DNA of 64,000 nt from Nonomuraea harbinensis (GTDB lineage: Bacteria; Actinomycetota; Actinomycetes; Streptosporangiales; Streptosporangiaceae), in assembly GCF_019396385.1 (NCBI RefSeq), contig NZ_JAHKRN010000029.1, forward strand, positions 46,489 through 110,488. The letters are read 5' to 3'. Within the stretch, counting starts at the first letter, position 1, and the number at the start of each line of letters is the position of its first letter. The translations under genes were made by a program, and so were the position numbers. The notes under the pieces were generated by a model. That model was not told the origin of the DNA, ran no database searches, and was given only the letters and a program-made list of their open reading frames with translations. This document shows, one piece after another, positions 7,342 through 13,786 of the stretch.

Positions 7342-8328
7342 ATGACGATCGTCAAGGACATCGAGGCCCGCGGCCTGCACCACTGCGAGACGACGGCGCT
7401 CGGGGTGCTGCTGCGGCACGAAGGGCTCGATCTGTCCGAACCTCTGCTGTTCGGGCTGGGGTCGGGACTGTCCTTCGTCTACTGGGACGGCAAGAGCATG
7501 CCGTTCCCGTTCCTCGGCGGCCGCGTCAAGCCTTTCGAGCTGACCAGGAACCTGGCGGCCAGGCTGGGGCTGACGTTGACGGTGAAGGAGACCGCCTCAC
7601 CGCGCAAGGCGTGGGAGAACGTGGCCGCCCCCATCGACGCCGGCCGGCCGGTCGGGCTCCAGCTCGACTCGTACCATCTGGACTATTTCTCGACAAAGGT
7701 GCACTTCGGCGGCCATGTCGTCGCCATGTACGGCTACGACGAGCAGGACGTCCACCTCGTGGACACCGGCCAGCAGGGCGGAGCGGTGCGCACGAGCCGG
7801 GCCGGCCTCGCCAGGGCGCGGGCCGAACGCGGTCCGATGACCGCCCGGCACCGGTCCTTCACCATCGCCCTGCCGCCTCACCCGGCGCCGCCCTGGCAGG
7901 AGCAGCTCGCCGGCGCCATCAGGGACTGCGCCGACGCCTTCCTCGCCGCGCCCATCGCGAACCTGGGTCACCGCGGTATCGCGAAAGCCGCCGAACAGGT
8001 GCCCCGATGGCTGCTCCGCGCCGACGACCCGGCGCGGGACCTGCCGCGGGCCGCCCTCCTCATGGAGCAGGCCGGCACCGGCGGCGCCCTGTTCCGCGTC
8101 CTCTACCGCGACTTCCTCGGAGAGTGCGCCGGGCTGATCGACGACGGCAACCTCCGCGCGGGTCACCGGCTGTACGCGGAGGCCGCCGTCCTGTGGACGG
8201 ACGTGTCCACACTGATCGCGAAGGCGGGGGAGAGCGGCGACGCGGCGCACCTGGAGCAGGCCGGGGCCATCCTCCGTGATCTCTCGCGCATCGAGGAGGA
8301 CGCGATGCGGCGGCTACGGCTGCTGTAG
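7342..8328 (+). CDS. BtrH N-terminal domain / DUF4872 protein
   Basis: 328 residues. The N-terminal half matches the BtrH-type cysteine-peptidase-like fold: HHCETTALG (Cys), HFGGHVVAMYGYD (His) and VHLVDTGQ (Asp) give a plausible catalytic triad. The C-terminal half (about 170-325) is the helical DUF4872 region. In butirosin synthesis BtrH moves an acyl group from a carrier protein to the aminoglycoside; stand-alone homologues like this one have no assigned substrate. No carrier protein or biosynthetic gene is next to it. Good ribosome site (GAGGAGAG) before the ATG. Its 3' end overlaps the convergent sigma factor gene by 15 bases. Confidence 0.8.
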   Translation: MTIVKDIEARGLHHCETTALGVLLRHEGLDLSEPLLFGLGSGLSFVYWDGKSMPFPFLGGRVKPFELTRNLAARLGLTLTVKETASPRKAWENVAAPIDAGRPVGLQLDSYHLDYFSTKVHFGGHVVAMYGYDEQDVHLVDTGQQGGAVRTSRAGLARARAERGPMTARHRSFTIALPPHPAPPWQEQLAGAIRDCADAFLAAPIANLGHRGIAKAAEQVPRWLLRADDPARDLPRAALLMEQAGTGGALFRVLYRDFLGECAGLIDDGNLRAGHRLYAEAAVLWTDVSTLIAKAGESGDAAHLEQAGAILRDLSRIEEDAMRRLRLL

Positions 8329-9504
8329 CCGGCCGCGCAGGAAACGACGCTCCGCGTCGGTGGGCGCGAGGTCGAGCGCCGTCCGGTAGTGTCCGGCCGC
8401 CTCCTGCCCGCGGCCCGCGCGTCGCAGCAGGTCAGCACGGGTGGCGTGCAACAGGTAGTAGCCGTCGAGCCCGGTGATCCCGTCGACCAGGCGGAGCGCC
8501 GCCTCGGGCCCGCTGACCATGCCGATCGCCACGGCACGGTTCAGCTCCACGATCGGGCTCGGCGCGATGCGCGCGAGCTCCGCGTACAGTCCGGCGATCT
8601 GCGGCCAGTCCGTCCGGGAGGCGAGCGGCGCGGTCGCGTGGCACGCCGCGATGGCCGCCTGGAGCTGGAACGGCCCGGCGCGGCCCCGGCGCAGCGCCCG
8701 CTCGCAGATCGCGGCGCCCTCCGCGATCCGCGCCTGGTCCCACAGCGTGCGGTCCTGCTCGTCGAGGGTGACCAGGTCTCCGGCCGCGTCCACGCGCGCC
8801 GGTCGCCGGGCGTCGTGCAGCAGCATCAGCGCGAGCACGCCCTGCGCCTCGGGCTCGTCGGGCATCAGCGCCGTCACCACCCGGGCGAGGCGGATGGCCT
8901 CCTGGCAGAGCCGGGCCTTCGCCGGATCTCCGTACCCTTCGTTGAACAGCAGGTAGAGCACGTGCAGCACGGCGGGGAGGCGGTCGGGCAGCAGGTGCGC
9001 GGGCGGCACCCTGAAGGGGATGGCCGCGTGCGCGACCTTCTGCTTGGCGCGGAAGATGCGCTGGCCCATGGTGCGTTCGGGCACCAGGAACGCCCGCGCG
9101 ATCTCGGCGGTGCTCATGCCGGTCAGGCTCCGCAGGGTCAGCGCCACCTGGGCATCGAGGTTCAGCGACGGATGGCAGCAGGTGAACATGAGCTCAAGGC
9201 GCTCGTCGGGGATCTCGCTGTCGCGCAGGTAGGGCGGTGGTTCCATGGCGGCCGCCTCCCGCAGCTTCGCCGCCTCGCCGGCCGCGCGGCGCATCCGGTC
9301 GATCGCGCGGTGACGGGCCGTGGTGGTCAGCCACGCCAGCGGCTGGTCGGGCACCCCGGACTCCGGCCATTTCTGGAGCGCCTTGGTGAACGCGTCCTGC
9401 GCGCACTCCTCGGCCAGGTCCCAGTCGCCGCCGGTGAACCGGATCATGGTGGCCACGATCCGGCTCCACCCGTCGGCGTAGATCCCGGCGATCTCGTCCT
9501 TCAC
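8314..9504 (-). CDS. ECF sigma factor, ECF42-type with C-terminal TPR-like domain
   Basis: 396 residues, about twice the usual ECF length. Region 2 (about 13-85: GDWDLAEECAQDAFTKAL, then PLAWLTTTARHRAID) and region 4 (about 115-170: LRSLTGMSTAEIARAFLVPE) are clear. The remaining 210 residues are helical, with LNRAVAIGMVSGPEAALRL, DGYYLLHATRADLLRRAG and a tail of the tetratricopeptide kind. This architecture and the adjacent YciI/DGPF gene define the ECF42 group, which has no anti-sigma factor; the C-terminal extension is thought to control activity. GTG start six bases after the stop of the YciI gene, so the two are one operon. Confidence 0.92.
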   Translation of the reverse strand: MKDEIAGIYADGWSRIVATMIRFTGGDWDLAEECAQDAFTKALQKWPESGVPDQPLAWLTTTARHRAIDRMRRAAGEAAKLREAAAMEPPPYLRDSEIPDERLELMFTCCHPSLNLDAQVALTLRSLTGMSTAEIARAFLVPERTMGQRIFRAKQKVAHAAIPFRVPPAHLLPDRLPAVLHVLYLLFNEGYGDPAKARLCQEAIRLARVVTALMPDEPEAQGVLALMLLHDARRPARVDAAGDLVTLDEQDRTLWDQARIAEGAAICERALRRGRAGPFQLQAAIAACHATAPLASRTDWPQIAGLYAELARIAPSPIVELNRAVAIGMVSGPEAALRLVDGITGLDGYYLLHATRADLLRRAGRGQEAAGHYRTALDLAPTDAERRFLRGRLQQP

Positions 9505-9510
9505 CTGCGG

Positions 9511-9852
9511 TTAGTCCTCGCCGTCCGTCCAGAACGGACGCAGCTCGATCATCCCGGCCCACGCCATCGGGTGCTTGGACGCGACCTCGATGGCCTCGTC
9601 GAGGTCGGCGCAGTCGATGACGTCGAAGCCGGCGATCTGGTCCTTGGTCTCCGCGTACGGACCGTCGGTCAGCAGCACCTCACGGTTGCGGACGCGGACG
9701 GTGGTCGCGTCGCTCACCGGGCGGACGCGCTCGCCCATCAGCCGGATGCCCTTGCCGTCCATCTCCTTGACCCAGTCCTCCACGTCCGGGGCCCCCTCGT
9801 CCTGGCCGGGCTTGTAGTCGGGATCGGTGCACACCAGCATGAGGTACTTCAT
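9511..9852 (-). CDS. YciI-family (DGPF domain) protein
   Basis: 113 residues, the usual length. It starts MKYLMLVC and contains LLTDGPYAETKDQIAGF, the DGPF signature (here DGPY), and a final MIELRPFW. The family adopts a ferredoxin-like fold of unknown activity; genes of this kind are regularly paired with ECF42 sigma factors, as here. AGGAG lies seven bases before the ATG. It is the first gene of the operon. Confidence 0.93.
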   Translation of the reverse strand: MKYLMLVCTDPDYKPGQDEGAPDVEDWVKEMDGKGIRLMGERVRPVSDATTVRVRNREVLLTDGPYAETKDQIAGFDVIDCADLDEAIEVASKHPMAWAGMIELRPFWTDGED

Positions 9853-10008
9853 CGGGCTGCTCCTGTCGTGTGTTCGGTCGTTTCGCTGTCTTTCGTCGGA
9901 TTGACGAACGGGAGAGGCTCTCCACTACAGCTCACCTCAGGATTTTTCCGACCGCGCCAGGCGAGGGCCACCCGGCCACTCCCGGGTGATCGATCTCCGG
10001 CGGTGTGA
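9853..10008. other. Intergenic region upstream of YciI/ECF42 operon
   Basis: This should contain the promoter of the YciI-sigma factor operon. I see no confident promoter boxes and no open frame with coding features. The stretch up to the methyltransferase start (10168) also holds the regulator remnant listed next; the whole gap is about 315 bases. Confidence 0.5.
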
Positions 10009-10131
10009 CGGTCCGGAATCTCCCGTTCGCGCCGCCCTCGACCGGTGATCAGCCAGGAAACCGTCAGGATGTACGTGTCGCGCATCCTCACCAAGCTCGA
10101 CCTGTGTGACCGCGACGGGCTGGTGACCTGA
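10009..10131 (+). pseudogene. Remnant of a LuxR-type helix-turn-helix domain
   Basis: In one frame the sequence reads ...VISQETVRMYVSRILTKL followed by DLCDRDGLVT and a TGA at 10129-10131. This matches the recognition helix and last helix of LuxR/NarL response regulators (typically ISxxTVKTHVSRILxKLxLRDRxQLV). The first half of the helix-turn-helix, the receiver domain and the last residues are missing, and a stop lies at 10006-10008. It is therefore a decayed 3' fragment of a regulator gene, not a working protein. Confidence 0.65.
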
Positions 10132-10167
10132 CGCGGTCACCGGCGCGGCGCTGCCAGGATGGGGAGC

Positions 10168-10953
10168 ATGTCCCGCGATCTCCGAGCCACCTTCGACCGG
10201 GCGGCCGCCACCTACCAGGACGCACGCCCCGACTACCCCGCCGAGCTCTACGCCGATCTGCTGGACGTCACCGGGGTCACCCCCTCCGCCCACCTGCTCG
10301 AAGTCGGCTGCGGCCCGGGGAAGGCCACGCTGCCGCCGGCCCGGATGGGGTTCCGGATCACCGCCGTCGAACTCGGCGCCGCCCTGGCCGCCGAGGCGCG
10401 ACGCCGGCTCGCCGGATTCTCCGGCGTCTCCGTCATCACGTCGTCGTTCGAGGACTGGGAGCCGCGGGACCGCTTCGACCTCGTGTACGCGGCCACGGCC
10501 TGGAAGTGGGTGGACCCGGAGGTCAAGTACGCCAAGGCGGCCGCCCTCCTCACCCCCGGCGGTCACCTGGCCGTGTGGAACGCCGACCACGCGATGCCGT
10601 CGGACTTCGACCCGTTCTTCACCGAGATCCAGAAGACCTACGAAGAGATCGGCGAAGGCCACGACGGCCCGTGGCCCGGGCCGACGCCCGAGGAGCAGGA
10701 CGACCCCATGGCCGCCGAGTTCGACGCCTCCGGACATTTCACGGTGGTCGGGACGAAGCTCTACGTATGGGCGTTGCGTTACACGGCGGACGAGTATCTC
10801 GCCCTGCTCGACACGTTCTCCGGCCACATCGCCATGGAGCCGGACAAGCGCGAACATCTCTACCGGCAGATCCGCCGCCTCCTCGCCGCCCGCCCTGACG
10901 GACGGCTCACCCGCCACTGGTCAGCCGTCCTCACCGTCGGCCGACGCCTGTGA
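10168..10953 (+). CDS. Class I SAM-dependent methyltransferase
   Basis: About 261 residues. LLEVGCGPGKAT is the glycine-rich SAM-binding motif I. RITAVELG follows as motif II (acidic residue at strand end), and FDLVYAATAWKWVDP and LLTPGGHLAVWN correspond to later motifs. The RAAATYQDARPDYP N-terminus is typical of the Methyltransf_11 / type 11 group. Cytoplasmic; the acceptor molecule is unknown. The start is uncertain: ATG 10168 (MSRDL) follows GGGGAG closely, and ATG 10159 is in frame. Convergent with the LapA-like gene. Confidence 0.85.
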   Translation: MSRDLRATFDRAAATYQDARPDYPAELYADLLDVTGVTPSAHLLEVGCGPGKATLPPARMGFRITAVELGAALAAEARRRLAGFSGVSVITSSFEDWEPRDRFDLVYAATAWKWVDPEVKYAKAAALLTPGGHLAVWNADHAMPSDFDPFFTEIQKTYEEIGEGHDGPWPGPTPEEQDDPMAAEFDASGHFTVVGTKLYVWALRYTADEYLALLDTFSGHIAMEPDKREHLYRQIRRLLAARPDGRLTRHWSAVLTVGRRL

Positions 10954-10959
10954 CCTGTT

Positions 10960-11187
10960 TCATCCGCCCCGGCGGCCCATCAGCGCGCCGATGACCATCC
11001 CGATCGCGGTGCAGACCACCAGAGTGATCCACAACGGGGCGACCAGCACGATCATGAAGAGCTGGATGGTCGCGTCCTGCTGGTTCTGCACGATGAACAC
11101 CACCGCCAGGATCAGCAGGACGAGCGCCATCCACAGGCGCGGCGGCACCGCCCGGAGCCGGCTCGCCGGCTTCTGCCCTGTCACCAT
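10960..11187 (-). CDS. LapA-domain (DUF1049) membrane protein
   Basis: 75 residues with two membrane helices: LWMALVLLILAVVFIVQN and the second around WITLVVCTAIGMVIGALMG. The QNQQDATIQLF link between them is the family hallmark. In Gram-negatives LapA acts in lipopolysaccharide assembly; in actinomycetes the role is unknown. GGGGGGA before the ATG at 11187 acts as ribosome site. Confidence 0.8.
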   Translation of the reverse strand: MVTGQKPASRLRAVPPRLWMALVLLILAVVFIVQNQQDATIQLFMIVLVAPLWITLVVCTAIGMVIGALMGRRGG

Positions 11188-11254
11188 GTGTTCCCCCCGG
11201 ATGCACACAGAGCCCTGGAACCCAGCCCTACCCGAGAAACCGCGGGTGATGTGG

Positions 11255-12166
11255 TCACTCCGCGCCGAGGTCGAAGGCGACGTCGGCGAGATGGACCGCC
11301 TCGACCACCGGGTCGTCGAGGAGCTCGTGCAGGTCGGCGAGTTTCCAGCGGTCGACGACGAGCCCGTAGACGACGCCCTCCTCGGCCGCCATCGCGAGCC
11401 GCCCGCGGGCCAGTCCGAACCCGTGCAGGTCGTCATCCTCGTCGAGGATCCCCACCCACTCGCGGTACGCGGCCAGCGCAGCCTCGGGTTCGGTCTCGCA
11501 CTGATAGGTGGTGGCCTCCCAGCTGTGGTTGGCCATGTCGCGGTTCCAGACGACCGCGTTGAGTGAGGGCGGATCACCGGAGTCGTCGAAGTAGGACGGC
11601 GAGTAGATGTAGGAGACGTCCTCTCCTCCGCAGATCTTGTGGCGCCGGTTGAAGGCGACGAGTCGCCCGGCGGTCACCGAGTCGGCGAAGTCCACGACCG
11701 CCACGGCGTCGAGCGTCCGCGGCAGCCCGTCGATGATGTCGCGGGACGTCTCCGCCGCCGTCCCCGAGACGCCGTCGGGGTCCGCCTCCACGGAGTCGAT
11801 CGCGTCGGCCAGGCTGCCGGAGGGCCCGCCGAGCAGGGGCGCCCGGACTGTTCCGAAGACGTCCTCTACGATCTCGTAATCGGTGCCGCCCTCGCCGGGG
11901 CCGGCCCCGCGCGGCTCTCCCCACAGCGTGTAGGTCGTCGTCAGGAGGCTGCCGCGGTCGAGGTAGCCGTGCATGCGCTCGTCCGGGTTCGCGACGCGCG
12001 CCGCCGTGCCGTACACCTGGGCGATCTGTTCGTCGCCGGTGTCGACGAACAGCGGTAAGGCCCGGTCGGCCACGACGAGGGCCAGCCAGAGCGCCGCGGT
12101 GACGGCCAGGACCTTGAGCAGCGACCTGCCCACGTACGCCCAGTCGGGCTCCCTCGCGTTCGTCAC
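11255..12166 (-). CDS. Membrane-anchored protein of unknown function
   Basis: 303 residues. One N-terminal membrane helix (about 17-36, LLKVLAVTAALWLALVVAD) with no cleavage-like site, then a large acidic extracytoplasmic domain. Two cysteines (HKICGGED and TYQCETE) could form a disulphide outside the cell. A segment (VAVVDFADSVTAGRLVAFN) looks like a beta-alpha unit. No family recognised. The GTG start has GGAGGAG eight bases upstream. The next upstream gene (WYL regulator) is separated by 13 bases, so they may be co-transcribed. Confidence 0.65.
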   Translation of the reverse strand: MTNAREPDWAYVGRSLLKVLAVTAALWLALVVADRALPLFVDTGDEQIAQVYGTAARVANPDERMHGYLDRGSLLTTTYTLWGEPRGAGPGEGGTDYEIVEDVFGTVRAPLLGGPSGSLADAIDSVEADPDGVSGTAAETSRDIIDGLPRTLDAVAVVDFADSVTAGRLVAFNRRHKICGGEDVSYIYSPSYFDDSGDPPSLNAVVWNRDMANHSWEATTYQCETEPEAALAAYREWVGILDEDDDLHGFGLARGRLAMAAEEGVVYGLVVDRWKLADLHELLDDPVVEAVHLADVAFDLGAE

Positions 12167-12179
12167 CGCGCGCTCCTCC

Positions 12180-13145
12180 CTAGTGGTCCGACACCGGTGC
12201 GCCGGCGGACAGCAGTTTCTCCGCGAGCACGCGACAGCGGCTCGCCAGCTCCGGCGGGTCGAGCACCTCGAAGTCGTGCCCGAGCAGCAGCACGTGCATG
12301 AGCACCGCGTCGAGGCTGCCGGCGCCGCTGATCACCTCGCAGCGCCCGCTCCCTCGCCGCCGTACGACGGCGGCCGACGCCGGGACCTGGGCGCGCACCG
12401 TACCGGCGGGCGCGTGGACGAGGAAGCGCCCCCGGTGCGGGTAGACCCGGCTCGCCACGCCTTCCTGCACGTACGAGGCCGCGTCCGGCGCGGGGCGCGG
12501 GCGGAAGCGCCAGGTGCGGGCGGACACGTCGGTCATCCGGTCGAGACGGAAGCTGCGCCAGCCGTCGCGATCGAGGTCGTAGGCCAGGAGATACCAGCGC
12601 CGCTCGGAGGCGACCAGGCGGTAGGGCTCGACCCGCCGCCGGCGCACCTCGTCCCCGGACGGATAGCCGAAGCCGGCCTCGACCTCGTCGCGGCAGGCTC
12701 CGGCCAGCGTCATGAGCACCTGGGGGTCGACCGGCGCGCGGCCCGCGGCGAAGGACTCCACCGACCCGGAGAGCGCGCGCACCTCGTGCCGCAGCCGGGT
12801 GGGCAGCACCCGGTCGAGCTTGGTCAGAGCGCGCAGCGCGGCGTCGCCGGCGACCGCGCCGCCCGCGCCGGCCAGCAGCGAGACGACGGTGGCGATCGCC
12901 TCCTCGTCGTCGAGGAGGAGCGGCGGCAGGTCCTGCCCGGGGCCGAGCCGGTAGCCGCCCCCGACGCCCTGCCCGGCGTGCACGGGGTAGCCGAGGGCAC
13001 GCAACCGCCCGACGTCCCGCCGTACCGTCCGCGAGGTGACCCCGAGCCGGTCGGCGAGCTCGGGGCCGGTCCAGACCCGGCGCTGCTGCAGCAGGCCGAG
13101 CAGGGCGAGCACCCGCTCCGTCGTGCTCCGCTCGTCACCGGCCAT
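12180..13145 (-). CDS. WYL-domain (YafY-type) transcriptional regulator
   Basis: 321 residues from ATG 13145. An N-terminal HTH_11 domain (about 10-65: WTGPELADRLGVTSRTVRRDV, then LRALGYPVHAGQGVGGGYRLGPG) is followed by a WYL sensor domain (about 140-230, with RRWYLLAYDLDRDGWRSFRLDRM) and a C-terminal WCX extension. The family senses ligands or nucleic acid through the WYL fold. Divergent from a VOC-family gene with CCTGTC half-sites between them. GTG at 13154 is an alternative start. Confidence 0.92.
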   Translation of the reverse strand: MAGDERSTTERVLALLGLLQQRRVWTGPELADRLGVTSRTVRRDVGRLRALGYPVHAGQGVGGGYRLGPGQDLPPLLLDDEEAIATVVSLLAGAGGAVAGDAALRALTKLDRVLPTRLRHEVRALSGSVESFAAGRAPVDPQVLMTLAGACRDEVEAGFGYPSGDEVRRRRVEPYRLVASERRWYLLAYDLDRDGWRSFRLDRMTDVSARTWRFRPRPAPDAASYVQEGVASRVYPHRGRFLVHAPAGTVRAQVPASAAVVRRRGSGRCEVISGAGSLDAVLMHVLLLGHDFEVLDPPELASRCRVLAEKLLSAGAPVSDH

Positions 13146-13154
13146 GTCGCCCAC

Positions 13155-13197
13155 CCTGTCAGATAGCGGACCGATCCTGTCCTCCAGAGGATGACAG
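13155..13197. promoter_or_regulatory. Putative operator between WYL regulator and VOC gene
   Basis: CCTGTC occurs at 13155-13160 and 13176-13181, exactly 21 bases (two DNA turns) apart, and the inverse GACAG at 13193-13197. Repeated half-sites between a divergent regulator and its neighbour suggest the WYL protein's own operator. Inferred. Confidence 0.35.
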
Positions 13198-13234
13198 CAT
13201 GGACCCGAACCACCACGACGAACGGAGCGATCCG

Positions 13235-13696
13235 ATGAGCCGCCATATCCAGGTCACCTTCGACGCCCACGACCCGCGGGCGCTGTCGTCCTTCTGGCGC
13301 GACGTCCTGGGCTACGTCCACCCCGGCCCGCCCGGCGTCGACCTGCCCGAGGGCGCCGACCCGCTGGCCGCGTGGGACGACTTCCTCGCGCGGGCCGGCG
13401 TCCCGGAGGACCAGCGCAACACCAGGTCGGCCGTCGAGGACCCGGACGGCCACGGCCCCCGGCTGTTCTTCCAGCAGGTGCCCGAGGACAAGGTCGTCAA
13501 GAACCGCGTGCACCTCGACGTGCGCGCCGCTCCCGGGCTGCAGGGGGAGGAGCGGATGGCGGCGCTGGAGGCCGAGTGCGACCGGCTCGTCGCGCTGGGC
13601 GCGAAGAGGGTACGGCGTGACGAGCCCGATCTTCCGCTGACCGCCGGCACCATCGTGATGACCGACCCCGAGGGCAACGAGTTCTGCCTGGACTGA
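13235..13696 (+). CDS. VOC (glyoxalase/dioxygenase superfamily) protein
   Basis: 153 residues. It begins IQVTFDAHDPRALSSFWRDVLGY and ends TIVMTDPEGNEFCLD, the paired beta-alpha-beta modules of the vicinal oxygen chelate fold (Glyoxalase_6 type). HLDV and the final Glu could be metal ligands. The substrate is unknown; such proteins often detoxify or bind small molecules. GGAG eight bases before the ATG at 13235. Divergent from, and probably controlled by, the WYL regulator. Confidence 0.85.
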   Translation: MSRHIQVTFDAHDPRALSSFWRDVLGYVHPGPPGVDLPEGADPLAAWDDFLARAGVPEDQRNTRSAVEDPDGHGPRLFFQQVPEDKVVKNRVHLDVRAAPGLQGEERMAALEAECDRLVALGAKRVRRDEPDLPLTAGTIVMTDPEGNEFCLD

Positions 13697-13786
13697 TGCC
13701 GAATGGGCTGGATGCCCTGAATGGGCGGGCCGCGGATCCTACGCTCATGGCCGTCAAGCGACCCCCGCTGCTCGCTGGAGGCGTCC

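Noticed and set aside
6237..7361. 374-residue frame covering the membrane protein and the small acidic gene
   Set aside because: The upstream part is Arg-rich shadow sequence of the small acidic gene in another frame; the membrane protein starts at the GTG or ATG that overlaps that gene's stop.
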